This document shows, in pieces, positions 54,600 to 62,999 of a DNA stretch of 64,000 nt. Each line of letters starts with the position of its first letter. The first letter of the stretch is position 1. A program made the position numbers and the translations under genes. Location: positions 558,001-622,000 of the forward strand of contig NZ_VUJV01000003.1 of assembly GCF_008373755.1 (NCBI RefSeq), read 5' to 3'. This DNA is from Nocardioides humilatus (GTDB taxonomy: Bacteria > Actinomycetota > Actinomycetes > Propionibacteriales > Nocardioidaceae). The notes under the pieces were generated by a model. The model searched no databases. It saw only the letters and a program-made list of their open reading frames with translations, and was not told where the DNA came from.

Positions 54600-55924
54600 C
54601 GCCCCGCCGCCCGCGCAACCGCGCGCTGACGACCGGCGGGAATCTCGCGAGCCCGGATGTCGTGCTCGTAGATGAAGTAGTCGACCTGCTGGGTGTGGCG
54701 CGGCGTCTTGAGCACGTGGCCGACGTACTTGGCCTCGTCCTCCTTGATCACCCGCTCCATATCGGCGATCGGCGGCAGCGCGTAGGCGCCGACCAGGTGG
54801 GCGGCAGCCAGCCGGGCCTGCGACTCGACGAACGGGAAGAGCGTCGGGGTCGACTGCGCGAAGCCGATGAAGGTGAGGTCGTCGATGCCGGGCTTGTACA
54901 TCCGCTTGAAGAGCGGGAAGTGGTTGTCGGGCGCGCTGAGGAAGTCCGGTTCGAAGAACGGGAACGTGATGTTGTAGCCCGTCGCCCACACGATGACGTC
55001 GAAGTCGTCGCTGGTGCCGTCGTCGAAGTGGACGGTCTCCCCGCCGAGCCGGGTGATGTTGGGCTTCGGCGTGACGTCGCCGGACCCGAGCCGTAGCGGC
55101 AGCTCGACCGACTGCGTCGGGTGCGCCTCGAAGAACTTGTGGTTGGGCTCGGGCAGGCCGTAGAGCGCGCCGTTGGAGCCGTTCATGAACTGCGCCTTCT
55201 GCATGATCTTGCGCTGCCAGGCGAGCGGAAGGTACGGCGTCGTGCGGTACATCGTGTCGGCGGGCTTGCCGTAGACGTACTTCGGCACGATCCAGGCGCC
55301 GCTGCGGGTCGACAGCGTCACCTTGGTCTGCAGCGACTTCGAGGACAGCTCGACCGCGATGTCGGCTGCGCTGTTGCCCAGCCCCACCACGAGGATCCGC
55401 TTGCCGAAGAAGTCGACCGGCGTGCGGGGGTCGATGTAGTGGTGCGAGTGGATCGCCACCCCGGTGAACTCACCGGGGAAGTCGGGGAAGCGCGGGTCCC
55501 AGTGGTGGCCGTTGGCGACGACCAGGTGGTCGAAGCGTCGGGTGTCACCGGCCTGGTCGAGGATCTCCCAGCCGCCGCTCTCGAGGCGCGTCGCGCGGGC
55601 GACGCCGTTCTCGAACTCGATGCGCGGCTTGAGGTCGAAGGCCTCGGCGTAGGACTCGAGGTAGTCCTTGATCTGCGTGTGGTGCGGGAAGTCCGGGTAG
55701 CTGTCCGGCATCGGGAAGTCGCGGAAGGAGAGGCGCTCCTTCGAGGTGTCGATGTGCAGCGAGCGGTAGGCGCTGCTGTGCCCGTTGGGGTTGCCGAACG
55801 CCCAGTTGCCGCCGATGCGGTCAGAGGACTCGAAGCACGTGTAGGGCACGCCGTAGTCGGTCAGCATCTTGCCGGTCGTGAGGCCGCTGATGCCGGCGCC
55901 GATGATCGCTGTGGTGGGGTTCAC
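54596..55924 (-). CDS. flavin-containing monooxygenase (class B, FMO type)
   Basis: A 442-residue NAD(P)/FAD-dependent monooxygenase. FAD-binding GAGISGL near the N-terminus, the FMO fingerprint FTGVAIHSHHY (FxGxxxHxxxY), NADP-binding GLGNSAADIA, and the late VWATGYN motif are all present. It oxygenates a heteroatom or, as Baeyer-Villiger relatives do, a ketone. GTG 55924 (VNPTTAII) is chosen for its position just before the Rossmann strand, with TACGGT seven bases upstream; the frame is open to 55954. First gene of the TetR-hydrolase-FadD17 operon. Confidence 0.9.
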   Translation of the reverse strand: MNPTTAIIGAGISGLTTGKMLTDYGVPYTCFESSDRIGGNWAFGNPNGHSSAYRSLHIDTSKERLSFRDFPMPDSYPDFPHHTQIKDYLESYAEAFDLKPRIEFENGVARATRLESGGWEILDQAGDTRRFDHLVVANGHHWDPRFPDFPGEFTGVAIHSHHYIDPRTPVDFFGKRILVVGLGNSAADIAVELSSKSLQTKVTLSTRSGAWIVPKYVYGKPADTMYRTTPYLPLAWQRKIMQKAQFMNGSNGALYGLPEPNHKFFEAHPTQSVELPLRLGSGDVTPKPNITRLGGETVHFDDGTSDDFDVIVWATGYNITFPFFEPDFLSAPDNHFPLFKRMYKPGIDDLTFIGFAQSTPTLFPFVESQARLAAAHLVGAYALPPIADMERVIKEDEAKYVGHVLKTPRHTQQVDYFIYEHDIRAREIPAGRQRAVARAAGR

Positions 55925-55931
55925 ATGACCC

Positions 55932-55937
55932 ACCGTA
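55932..55937 (-). promoter_or_regulatory. candidate -10 hexamer of the FMO operon
   Basis: TACGGT on the minus strand, seven bases before GTG 55924. The palindrome at 55948-55961 lies just upstream, near the expected -35. Confidence 0.4.
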
Positions 55938-55942
55938 TGGGC

Positions 55943-55948
55943 TACGTT
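55943..55948 (+). promoter_or_regulatory. candidate -10 hexamer of the SDR operon
   Basis: TACGTT, six bases before GTG 55955, so the first transcribed base would fall within the operator palindrome. Confidence 0.45.
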
Positions 55949-55961
55949 TGACACGTGTCAA
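55948..55961. promoter_or_regulatory. operator candidate TTGACACGTGTCAA
   Basis: A perfect 14-base palindrome between divergent catabolic operons, covering the GTG start of the SDR gene and the -35 area of the FMO gene. Size and symmetry fit a TetR-family site; the TetR gene at 53937-54599 is the obvious candidate. Confidence 0.6.
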
Positions 55962-56719
55962 TCAATTCTGACGAGCGTCAATCCCCCGTCACCGTCGTGA
56001 TCGGCGGCGCCTCCGGCATCGGCGAGGCCACCGCCCAGGACCTCCGCGCCCACGGCCACACCGTCGTCGTCGCCGACCTCAATCCCCCTGCCGACGACCC
56101 TGCAGCCGTGCGGGTCGACGTCGCCGACGAGGCGTCGGTCGCCGCCCTTTTCGACAAGGTCGTCACCACGCACGGCGGCTTCACCGGCGTCGTCAACTGC
56201 GCCGGCGTCAGCACGCTGAGCCAGATCGTCGAGCACGACGCGGCGGAGTTCCGTCGGGTGATCGACGTGTGCCTGACCGGCGCGTTCCTCGTGCTCAAGC
56301 ACGGCGGCGCCCGCATCACCGATGGCGGTGCGCTCGTGTCCCTCTCGTCGCTCAACGCCCGCCAGCCGGGCACGGGCATGGCGGCGTACTGCTCCGCGAA
56401 GGCGGGCCTGGTGATGCTCACCCAGGTCGCCGCCCTCGAGCTCGGACCGCGGCGGGTCCGCGTCAACGCGGTCTCCCCCGGCCTCGTCGTCACCCCGCTC
56501 ACCGCGCCCGCGATGGACATCCCCGGCGTGCGCGACGCCTACCTCGACAACACCCCGCTCGCCCGCAGCGGCGAGCCCGCGGAGATCGCCGCGCTGCTGC
56601 GCTTCCTGCTCTCCGACGACGCCGCCTGGATCACCGGCGAGAACATCGACATCAACGGCGGAGCACACCTCCAGCGCTACCCCGACCTGCACGGACTCGT
56701 GATGAAGGCCTTCGCATGA
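55955..56719 (+). CDS. SDR family oxidoreductase
   Basis: A 254-residue classical SDR. GGASGIG at about residues 18-24, NCAGVS for the NNAG motif, and SLSSLNARQPGTG / AAYCSAKAG as the active site. GTG 55955 is preferred since no other start lies before the first strand (VTVVIGG); it has a -10 hexamer at six bases and would be leaderless. First gene of a five-gene operon (two SDRs, FAD monooxygenase, membrane protein, TetR). Stop overlaps the next ATG. Confidence 0.9.
   Translation: MSINSDERQSPVTVVIGGASGIGEATAQDLRAHGHTVVVADLNPPADDPAAVRVDVADEASVAALFDKVVTTHGGFTGVVNCAGVSTLSQIVEHDAAEFRRVIDVCLTGAFLVLKHGGARITDGGALVSLSSLNARQPGTGMAAYCSAKAGLVMLTQVAALELGPRRVRVNAVSPGLVVTPLTAPAMDIPGVRDAYLDNTPLARSGEPAEIAALLRFLLSDDAAWITGENIDINGGAHLQRYPDLHGLVMKAFA
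55969..55980. promoter_or_regulatory. second operator candidate TGACGAGCGTCA
   Basis: Arms TGACG/CGTCA centred 20 bases (two helical turns) from the first palindrome, and related to it (TGAC..GTCA). It lies in the first codons of the SDR gene. Confidence 0.4.
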
Positions 56720-57519
56720 GCAGGGCGAAGGCACACCCCCAGGGTTGGTACGACGGCAAGGTCGCTGTCGTGACCGGAGGCGGATCCGGCATCGGGGCCG
56801 CCCTCGTCAAGGCGCTGCGGGCAGCGGGAGCGACGGCGATCGCCGCCGACCTCGAGCCGCCGGCCGACGGCGTCAAGCTCGACGTCACCGACGCCGGCGC
56901 CGTCCAGGCACTGGTCGACGACGTGGTCGCCGAGCACGGCCGTCTCGACCTGATGTTCAACAACGCCGGCATCAGCCTCATCGGTGAGACCCAGGACCTG
57001 ACCCTCGCCCAGTGGGACTCGATCATCGACGTCAACATCCGCGGCGTCGTGCACGGCGTCGCTGCGGCCTACCCACAGCTGATCCGCCAGGACGGCGGCC
57101 ACATCGTCAACACCGCGTCGATGGGCGGGCTGATGGCGGCCGGGTTGCTGACGTCGTACGTCATGACCAAGCACGCGGTCGTCGGCCTCTCCCTCGCGCT
57201 GCGGTCGGAGGCCGCGGCCCACCACGTCGGCGTGACCGCGATCTGCCCGGCCGCCGTCAACACCCCGATCCTCGACAAGGGCGAGTTCGGCAAGATCCGC
57301 GGGCGCGACTACTTCCTCAAGGGCCAGGGCGTGCGCAAGCCGGTCGACCCCGACGCGCTCGCCGCGCGCGTGCTCGCGGCCGTCGCTGCCGATGAGGCGC
57401 TCGTGATCGAGCCGGTCCAGGCCCGCATCGCGCATCGTCTCCAGCGCGTCGCCCCCGGCTTCACCCAGCGTGCGTCGATCAAGTTCGTCGATCGGCAGCG
57501 CAAGCTCGCCGCCCGTTGA
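56716..57519 (+). CDS. SDR family oxidoreductase
   Basis: A 267-residue SDR with TGGGSGIG (about residues 19-26), NNAG, and TASMGGLMAAG / TSYVMTKHAV as the active site, plus a C-terminal extension (RIAHRLQRVAPGFTQRASIKFVD) found in SDRs of lipid and steroid pathways. ATG 56716 gives an ATGA overlap with the previous SDR. Substrate unknown. Confidence 0.91.
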   Translation: MSRAKAHPQGWYDGKVAVVTGGGSGIGAALVKALRAAGATAIAADLEPPADGVKLDVTDAGAVQALVDDVVAEHGRLDLMFNNAGISLIGETQDLTLAQWDSIIDVNIRGVVHGVAAAYPQLIRQDGGHIVNTASMGGLMAAGLLTSYVMTKHAVVGLSLALRSEAAAHHVGVTAICPAAVNTPILDKGEFGKIRGRDYFLKGQGVRKPVDPDALAARVLAAVAADEALVIEPVQARIAHRLQRVAPGFTQRASIKFVDRQRKLAAR

Positions 57520-57535
57520 CAACGAATCAGGCCAA

Positions 57536-57570
57536 CCATACATTCATCCACACTTTGTATGAATGAATGG
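57536..57570. promoter_or_regulatory. inverted repeat upstream of the FAD monooxygenase gene
   Basis: Arms CCATACATTCAT (57536-57547) and ATGAATGAATGG (57559-57570) match at 11 of 12 positions around an 11-base spacer, in unusually AT-rich DNA that also holds the Shine-Dalgarno GGAGAT (57569-57574). A TetR-type operator for the downstream part of the operon is likely, the best candidate regulator being encoded at 60225. Confidence 0.6.
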
Positions 57571-57577
57571 AGATCCG

Positions 57578-59092
57578 ATGAGTCTGGGTAAGACGGCTGT
57601 CGTCCTCGGCGGGAGCATGGCGGGCCTGTGCGCCGCGGGTGCTCTCGCGCCTCACTTCGAGGAGGTCCTCGTCCTCGAGCGCGACGAGCTGCCAGCCGAC
57701 GCCGAGCACCGGCGCGGCGTACCGCAGAGCAAGCACCCGCACTTCCTGCTCAACTCGGGGCGTCGCGCGATCGGTGAGCTGTTCCCCGGCTTCGAGGACG
57801 ACCTGATCGCGGCCGGCGGCCTGCACCTGATGCCGTCGATGGACGCGGCCTACCTCGAGCGCACCGGTTGGGCCTCGCGCAAGAAGTCGTCGATGACGAT
57901 GGTCTACAGCTCGCGGATCCTGATCGAGCGGGTGCTCCGCGACAAGGTGCGCGAGCTCAGCAACGTCGTGATCCGCGAGGGCGTCTCCGTGCGCGGCATC
58001 GAGACGGCCGACGGTGGCGGCGCGCAGGGGCGGGTCACCGGCGTCGCCTTCTCCAGCGACAAAGTCGGTGACGAGCGGATCGACGCCGACCTGGTCGTCG
58101 ATGCGTTGGGCCGCGGCTCGTCGGTGTCCGACTGGCTCGTGGCCGCCGGCTGGGCCGAGACGCCGGTGCAGACACTGGACGCCAAGGTCACCTACACGTC
58201 GCGGTGGTACGACCTGCCGGCTCCCGAGGCCCGCCCTGCCGCCTGGTGGTGGCAGCACCTGGTGATCATGCCGACTCAGCACAAGGGCGAGCACCCGCCC
58301 GAGCACGAGTTCCTCGTCAATTTCTTCCCCATCGAGGGCGGCCGGACGATCGCGTGCATGGGGTCGTGGGGCATCGACATGCCCCGTACGACGGACGACT
58401 TCGTCGCCTCCGCCGAGCGGGTTCGGGCGCCGCTGTTTGCCGAGGCGATGGCGGCCTGCGACCCGGTCTCGGAGGTGCACCTGACCCGCTCGACCGGCAA
58501 CAAGTGGCGCCGCTACGACAAGCTCCCCCAGGTCCCGTCAGGCATCGTCTTCATCGGCGACGCGATCTGCGCGTTCAATCCGTTCTACGCCCAGGGCATC
58601 AGCGCGGCGTCCGGCTCGGCGCTGATCCTGCGCGCGCACCTCGACGAGGCCGCAGCCTCCGGGCAGCCTCTGGACCAGCGGTTCTTCAAGCGGTTCCTCG
58701 CCGAGCAGCGCAAGGGGCTCAAGGTCCCGTGGGGCATGGCCATGGCCCGCGACCGAGGCTACGAGTGCGCCACCGGCACCGAGACGCTGCCGGCCTGGCA
58801 GCGCAAGATCGTTGCAGCGATGGCCTGGCAGGCGTTCAACCTCATCACGGGCGCAGCCCGCGAGGACGCGGTCATCGACGAGCACTTCGGGCGCGTCTTC
58901 AACCTCGACGAGTCGATGGCCGACATGATGAAGAATCCCCGAGTTCTGGGCGGACTGGTGCGCCACCAGGTGAGAACGATGCTCGGCCGCCGCACCGTCC
59001 CGTTCGGCTTCGACGCGCAGCAGGATCCTCCGGACACCGACTGGACGCCCGAGGCCGTGGACCACCCGATCGAGATGGCAGGCACCCGATGA
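57578..59092 (+). CDS. FAD-dependent monooxygenase/oxidoreductase
   Basis: A 504-residue flavoprotein with an N-terminal dinucleotide fold (TAVVLGGSMAGLCAAGAL, Gly-rich variant), ERD at the end of strand two, and the FAD ribityl-binding GDAICAFNPFYAQGISAA late in the protein, the plan of aromatic-ring-hydroxylase-like enzymes. Substrate unknown. ATG 57578 has GGAGAT four bases upstream; ATG 57563 lies in the operator and is less likely. Its stop overlaps the membrane-protein start (ATGA). Confidence 0.87.
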   Translation: MSLGKTAVVLGGSMAGLCAAGALAPHFEEVLVLERDELPADAEHRRGVPQSKHPHFLLNSGRRAIGELFPGFEDDLIAAGGLHLMPSMDAAYLERTGWASRKKSSMTMVYSSRILIERVLRDKVRELSNVVIREGVSVRGIETADGGGAQGRVTGVAFSSDKVGDERIDADLVVDALGRGSSVSDWLVAAGWAETPVQTLDAKVTYTSRWYDLPAPEARPAAWWWQHLVIMPTQHKGEHPPEHEFLVNFFPIEGGRTIACMGSWGIDMPRTTDDFVASAERVRAPLFAEAMAACDPVSEVHLTRSTGNKWRRYDKLPQVPSGIVFIGDAICAFNPFYAQGISAASGSALILRAHLDEAAASGQPLDQRFFKRFLAEQRKGLKVPWGMAMARDRGYECATGTETLPAWQRKIVAAMAWQAFNLITGAAREDAVIDEHFGRVFNLDESMADMMKNPRVLGGLVRHQVRTMLGRRTVPFGFDAQQDPPDTDWTPEAVDHPIEMAGTR

Positions 59093-60219
59093 GCACGTCG
59101 TGCGAGAAGGCCGCGGAGCAGGTCACGAAGGCCCTCGGGTTCGACTGCCACGACGTGAGCCCGGTCGTCTCCTTCCACAACCCGTTCGACCTCGCCAACG
59201 GGACCATGCCGGTCCTCGAGCTGGTCATCATCGGCGGCGCGGTGTTCGCCCTGGTGCACGCCCTGCGACGGCTGCGCGCGGGCGACCCGATCAACATCGC
59301 GATCTGGTGCGCGTCGCTGATCTACCTCTTCGTCACCGAGCCACCGCTCTACTTCCCGGAGTGGTTCGGGCTGGACAAGCAGTACGGCTTCATCTTCGCC
59401 CACAACATCTTCACGGTGCAGTTCATGTGGGACCGGCTCCCGCTCTACATCATCGCGATCTACCCGGCCCTCAGCCAGCTCGTCTACGAGGTCGTTCGCG
59501 TGATGGGGGTGTTCCGTGACCGCGGCGCACTCGTCGGGTCGATCCTGGTCGCCTTCGTCTGCCAGGTCTTCTACGAGATCTTCGACCAGCTCGGGCCACA
59601 GCTGAAGTGGTGGGGGTGGAACGACGCCAACATCGACGTCAACCACCCCACGCTGGCATCCGTGCCGATGACGAGCATGCTGCTCTTCGCATCGGTCTCG
59701 TTCGGTGTGATGACCTTCCTCGCGATCAAGCTGGTGGGTTCCCGCGCCCCGGACGGCGGCCCGCGGCGCGGGTGGTCGCTCGGGTGGCGGATCGCGGTGG
59801 CCGGCGTACTCACCCCGCCGTCGATGGCGCTCTTCGGCATTCCGTCGGGCGTGTTCGGCGGCGAGACCCCCAACATCACCGCCCAGGCCTGGGTCCTCGG
59901 GATCGAGCTCGCCCTGGTCTGGGCAGCGGGAGCGTGGATCCTCGTCGACCACGTCCGGCGACGGGGCTCGGCGACACCCGAGCCGATGACCGCCTTCGCG
60001 CGGATCTACCCGGTCGTCTACCTTGCCGGGATGGCGGCACTCTGGCTGACGGCACTCCCGGCGTTCTTCGACGCCGACGGTGGCATCACGAGTGACGGCA
60101 CCCCGATCGGCAGCGGGCTCTACACGATCGCCTGCTTCCTCGGCGCCGCCGCCGTCCTGGGCGCACTGCACGGCGTACGGCGCCGGACCTCCACCCCGCG
60201 AACGGTCGAGGTGGGCTGA
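59089..60219 (+). CDS. polytopic membrane protein of unknown function
   Basis: A 376-residue integral membrane protein with about nine predicted helices (for example LELVIIGGAVFALVHAL, LPLYIIAIYPALSQLVYEVV, AWVLGIELALVWAAGAWILV). The N-terminal ~35 residues contain two Cys and are hydrophilic. A loop with QLKWWGWNDANIDVNHP is unusually aromatic. I do not recognise a transporter family. Overlap with the monooxygenase gene and position before a TetR gene imply a role in that pathway, perhaps substrate uptake or as a membrane-bound redox partner. Confidence 0.8.
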   Translation: MSTSCEKAAEQVTKALGFDCHDVSPVVSFHNPFDLANGTMPVLELVIIGGAVFALVHALRRLRAGDPINIAIWCASLIYLFVTEPPLYFPEWFGLDKQYGFIFAHNIFTVQFMWDRLPLYIIAIYPALSQLVYEVVRVMGVFRDRGALVGSILVAFVCQVFYEIFDQLGPQLKWWGWNDANIDVNHPTLASVPMTSMLLFASVSFGVMTFLAIKLVGSRAPDGGPRRGWSLGWRIAVAGVLTPPSMALFGIPSGVFGGETPNITAQAWVLGIELALVWAAGAWILVDHVRRRGSATPEPMTAFARIYPVVYLAGMAALWLTALPAFFDADGGITSDGTPIGSGLYTIACFLGAAAVLGALHGVRRRTSTPRTVEVG

Positions 60220-60224
60220 GCGCG

Positions 60225-60854
60225 GTGGGTCATCACGGTTGGCAAGGCAGGCCGCCACGGACCGAGGACGAGGCGCGCGAGCGGATCGTCGCGGCCGCAG
60301 AGGCGTGCCTGGCGAGGTTCGGGCCCGCCAAGACGACGCTGTCCGACGTGGCGAGCGAGCTCGGCGTCACGCGCCAGACCGTCTACCGCTATTACGCCAA
60401 CCTGGCCGAGCTCCTCGGCGCCGTGGCCCAGGCAGGGCTCGAGGACTTCGTCGACCGGATGGAGCGACACCTCGCGACCTTCAGCACTCCCGCGGAGGCG
60501 GCGATCGAGTCGATCGTCTTCGCCCTGCAGGCGATCCCGGAGGAACCCCACATCGGGGCTCTCTTCATGGCCGGGGAGACCGAGGTCTTCAGCCGCGACG
60601 TCACCTCGCCGATGGCCGTCGAGGTCGGCGCCGGGATCCTGCGCCGGATCCCCGTCGACTGGACCGAGATCGGCGTCGTCGACGACGAGCTCGAGGACCT
60701 CGCCGAGATCCTGATGCGGTTGTTCGGGTCCTTCCTGCAGTACCCCGCAGACCCGCCACGGTCAGAGGATCAGCTGCGGGCCCTCGTCCGGCGATGGCTC
60801 GGACCGGCGCTCCGCCGCGGCGCCGATCCCGCTCAGTCGGTCGCTGCGTCGTAG
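60225..60854 (+). CDS. TetR family transcriptional regulator
   Basis: A 209-residue regulator. The helix-turn-helix TTLSDVASELGVTRQTVYRYY spans about residues 42-62 (quoted part slightly shortened here); the rest is the ligand-binding half. GTG 60225 lies five bases after the membrane-protein stop, so it is the last gene of the SDR/monooxygenase operon and probably autoregulates it, with the inverted repeat at 57536-57570 as a candidate site. Its end overlaps the convergent secreted-protein gene by 22 bases. Confidence 0.88.
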   Translation: MGHHGWQGRPPRTEDEARERIVAAAEACLARFGPAKTTLSDVASELGVTRQTVYRYYANLAELLGAVAQAGLEDFVDRMERHLATFSTPAEAAIESIVFALQAIPEEPHIGALFMAGETEVFSRDVTSPMAVEVGAGILRRIPVDWTEIGVVDDELEDLAEILMRLFGSFLQYPADPPRSEDQLRALVRRWLGPALRRGADPAQSVAAS

Positions 60855-62890
60855 GCCGCGTTGGTGAGCAGGTACGACGACCGCACCGGCCCTCCGCTGT
60901 CGAGGGACCGGGCCAGGAGGTTCGTCGCACCACAACCGATGCTGACGCGCTTCACGGTGACCACGACCGTCTTGTGCTTGCTCGGGGCCAGCACCGGCGT
61001 GTAATAGGTCCCTGCCATCGCGGCGGCTGTGATGTCGGTGCTGCCGACCTTCACGGTCGTCGTGAACGCGGGACAGGCCGACAGGTCCCAGACGTGCAGG
61101 CCGATCGGTCCCGAACCGGCGCCGTCGTTTTGCAGTCGGAGGCTGTAGGTGGCCTTCTGCCCGACCTTGAGCGCCGGCCCCGTCATCGTCTGTCCCGACA
61201 CGGGCCCGCCGATGGAGGGCTGGGACCCGTTCTTGACGAAGAGCTCGTAGCCCGTGGTTCCGGCAGAAGGTGCAGCCGTGTTCGTCTCGGTGTCGATGCC
61301 CTCGATGAGGACGCCGAGGTCGGTGAGCAGGTCCACGTCGACCCTCGAGGTCGTCTGGCCGACGGCGGTGGGCGTGACCTTGAGCAGGTAGGCCCCCGCC
61401 TTCCCGGGAGCGATGGCCGGGGTCACGTAGTCCCCGCCGTCGACCGGCAGCTCGTGCGCGCCCGCCCCGGTCGTCCAGAGGCTGGCCGTCGCCGTCGCAC
61501 CCGACTGGGTCAGGCGCACCTTGAAGGAGCGGGCCACGGTGTCCTCGTTGAGGATGCCCACCTTGTAGGTCCGCAGCTTCCCGGACTCGGTGACGCCGCG
61601 GGTGACGAGATGGCCCTGCCCGGTGTAGACCGACCCCGCACCGAGGATCTTCAGGTCGGCGGGAGCCCGACCCGTGCCGGACAGGCTCACGTCGTCGGGT
61701 GTCGCGGAAGCGTTGTCCGGGAGCGTGAGGGTCGCTGACAGCGCCCCCAGGGCCTGCGGCCGGAACTGGACCACCACCGAGCAGGACTCGCCGACGGGCA
61801 CCTGCTGGTGGCTGCAGGCGTCGCTCGTGGTCGCGAAGCTCGAGGCTCCCGGGCCGGTGATCGCGGCCCCGCCGAAGGCCAGCGGCCCTACGCCGTCGTT
61901 GGTCACGACCACGGTCTGGCTGGTGCCGGTCCGACCGACGTCCTCGGTGCCGAAGACGAGCGCAGCCGGGTCGTGCTCGGCGCGCGGCTCGAGTGTGTAG
62001 GTGATCACGACGAGCCTGGAATCGACGGTCGCCGGGACCGTCAACGTGCCGCCCGCGGGGACGATGCTGGAGCCGCCGCCACCGCCGCCAGCATTCATCC
62101 GGTTGGGACATGCGCTGTGCCGGCCGCCGCCGCCCCCACCGCCACCACCGAAGTAGCCACCGCCACCACCGCCGCCGCCGTACGTCGAGTCCGCACCGTC
62201 ACCTCCCGTGGCCCCTCCGGGAGACCCGGGGCCGAAGCTCTCGTCGGGCACGAAGGTGCATGTCACCGTTCCGCCCATGCCCCCGGCGCCGCCGCTCGAG
62301 CTCCCACCGGGCCGACCGCCCTGTGCCTGGCCGGGGCCGTCGTTGCCCGCCGACGACGCTCCGGCCGCTCCGGCGTGGCCGCCGCGCGAACCAGCGGCTC
62401 CCTGACTGGTGAAGAAGCCGCCTGCGCCGCCACCACCAGCGGCCTGGAGAAGAACGGGCCCGCCACCGACCTGCGTGACGACGGTCGAGCCGCCGCCGTC
62501 CCCGCCACCGCCGGTCGCCGCTCCCCCGTCGTCGCGGAACTCGATGGAGAAGCTGTCGCCGACCGCGGTCGGGATGTCAGCGTCGATCACGGCCGGGCGC
62601 CCGCCGGGCCTGGAGTCGGTCAGACCGCTCTGGTCCACGCTCGCTTCGCCGACCTCACCGACGGCGTGCACGTGGATGCTCGTCACCTCATCGGGGACGG
62701 GCAGCGTGAAGGTGCTGCCCGGTGCCCCGGTGAAGGTGCAGGTCACCTCCGCGACGACTTGCTGGCACTGAGGTGGCAGCTCGGCCGCGGCCGAGACGAC
62801 GTCGAGGGCGACGACGCCGGTCGTGGCGAGGACTCCGGCGAGCGCGACCGCAGCCCGGCCTCGCAGGGATGAAGGGGCAAGAACCGACAT
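60833..62890 (-). CDS. secreted glycine-rich protein with ASH unit and the shared C-terminal domain
   Basis: A 685-residue exported protein. Signal peptide to about residue 36; a Cys-containing N-terminal domain; a glycine-rich stretch at about residues 120-275 with runs of Gly and GG(A/Y/F); one ASH/choice-of-anchor D unit (~305-408, ending VSLSGTGRAP); and from residue ~411 (ADLKILGAGSVYTG) a 275-residue domain that also ends the 1388-residue protein at 29089. No anchor motif. Start ATG 62890 has TAGGTC at six bases and lies downstream of a nested inverted repeat. Probably a surface or matrix protein. Confidence 0.85.
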   Translation of the reverse strand: MSVLAPSSLRGRAAVALAGVLATTGVVALDVVSAAAELPPQCQQVVAEVTCTFTGAPGSTFTLPVPDEVTSIHVHAVGEVGEASVDQSGLTDSRPGGRPAVIDADIPTAVGDSFSIEFRDDGGAATGGGGDGGGSTVVTQVGGGPVLLQAAGGGGAGGFFTSQGAAGSRGGHAGAAGASSAGNDGPGQAQGGRPGGSSSGGAGGMGGTVTCTFVPDESFGPGSPGGATGGDGADSTYGGGGGGGGYFGGGGGGGGGRHSACPNRMNAGGGGGGSSIVPAGGTLTVPATVDSRLVVITYTLEPRAEHDPAALVFGTEDVGRTGTSQTVVVTNDGVGPLAFGGAAITGPGASSFATTSDACSHQQVPVGESCSVVVQFRPQALGALSATLTLPDNASATPDDVSLSGTGRAPADLKILGAGSVYTGQGHLVTRGVTESGKLRTYKVGILNEDTVARSFKVRLTQSGATATASLWTTGAGAHELPVDGGDYVTPAIAPGKAGAYLLKVTPTAVGQTTSRVDVDLLTDLGVLIEGIDTETNTAAPSAGTTGYELFVKNGSQPSIGGPVSGQTMTGPALKVGQKATYSLRLQNDGAGSGPIGLHVWDLSACPAFTTTVKVGSTDITAAAMAGTYYTPVLAPSKHKTVVVTVKRVSIGCGATNLLARSLDSGGPVRSSYLLTNAAYDAATD

Positions 62891-62898
62891 CGAGTGGA

Positions 62899-62944
62899 CC
62901 TAGTCTGCTGTGCCGAGACGGGAGCACGGACCATCGAGACTAGG
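62899..62944 (-). promoter_or_regulatory. nested inverted repeats upstream of the glycine-rich protein gene
   Basis: Outer arms CCTAGTCT (62899-62906) and AGACTAGG (62937-62944) are perfect eight-base complements 30 bases apart; within them GTGC and GCAC pair. One arm overlaps the candidate -10. It may be a looping operator or a leader structure. The rest of the 109-base gap shows nothing else. Confidence 0.45.
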
Positions 62945-62999
62945 GGCGCGCGGCGGGCCGGGAAAATAGTCCGTCCGGGCCAGTCGGTGGGTTCAGGCG

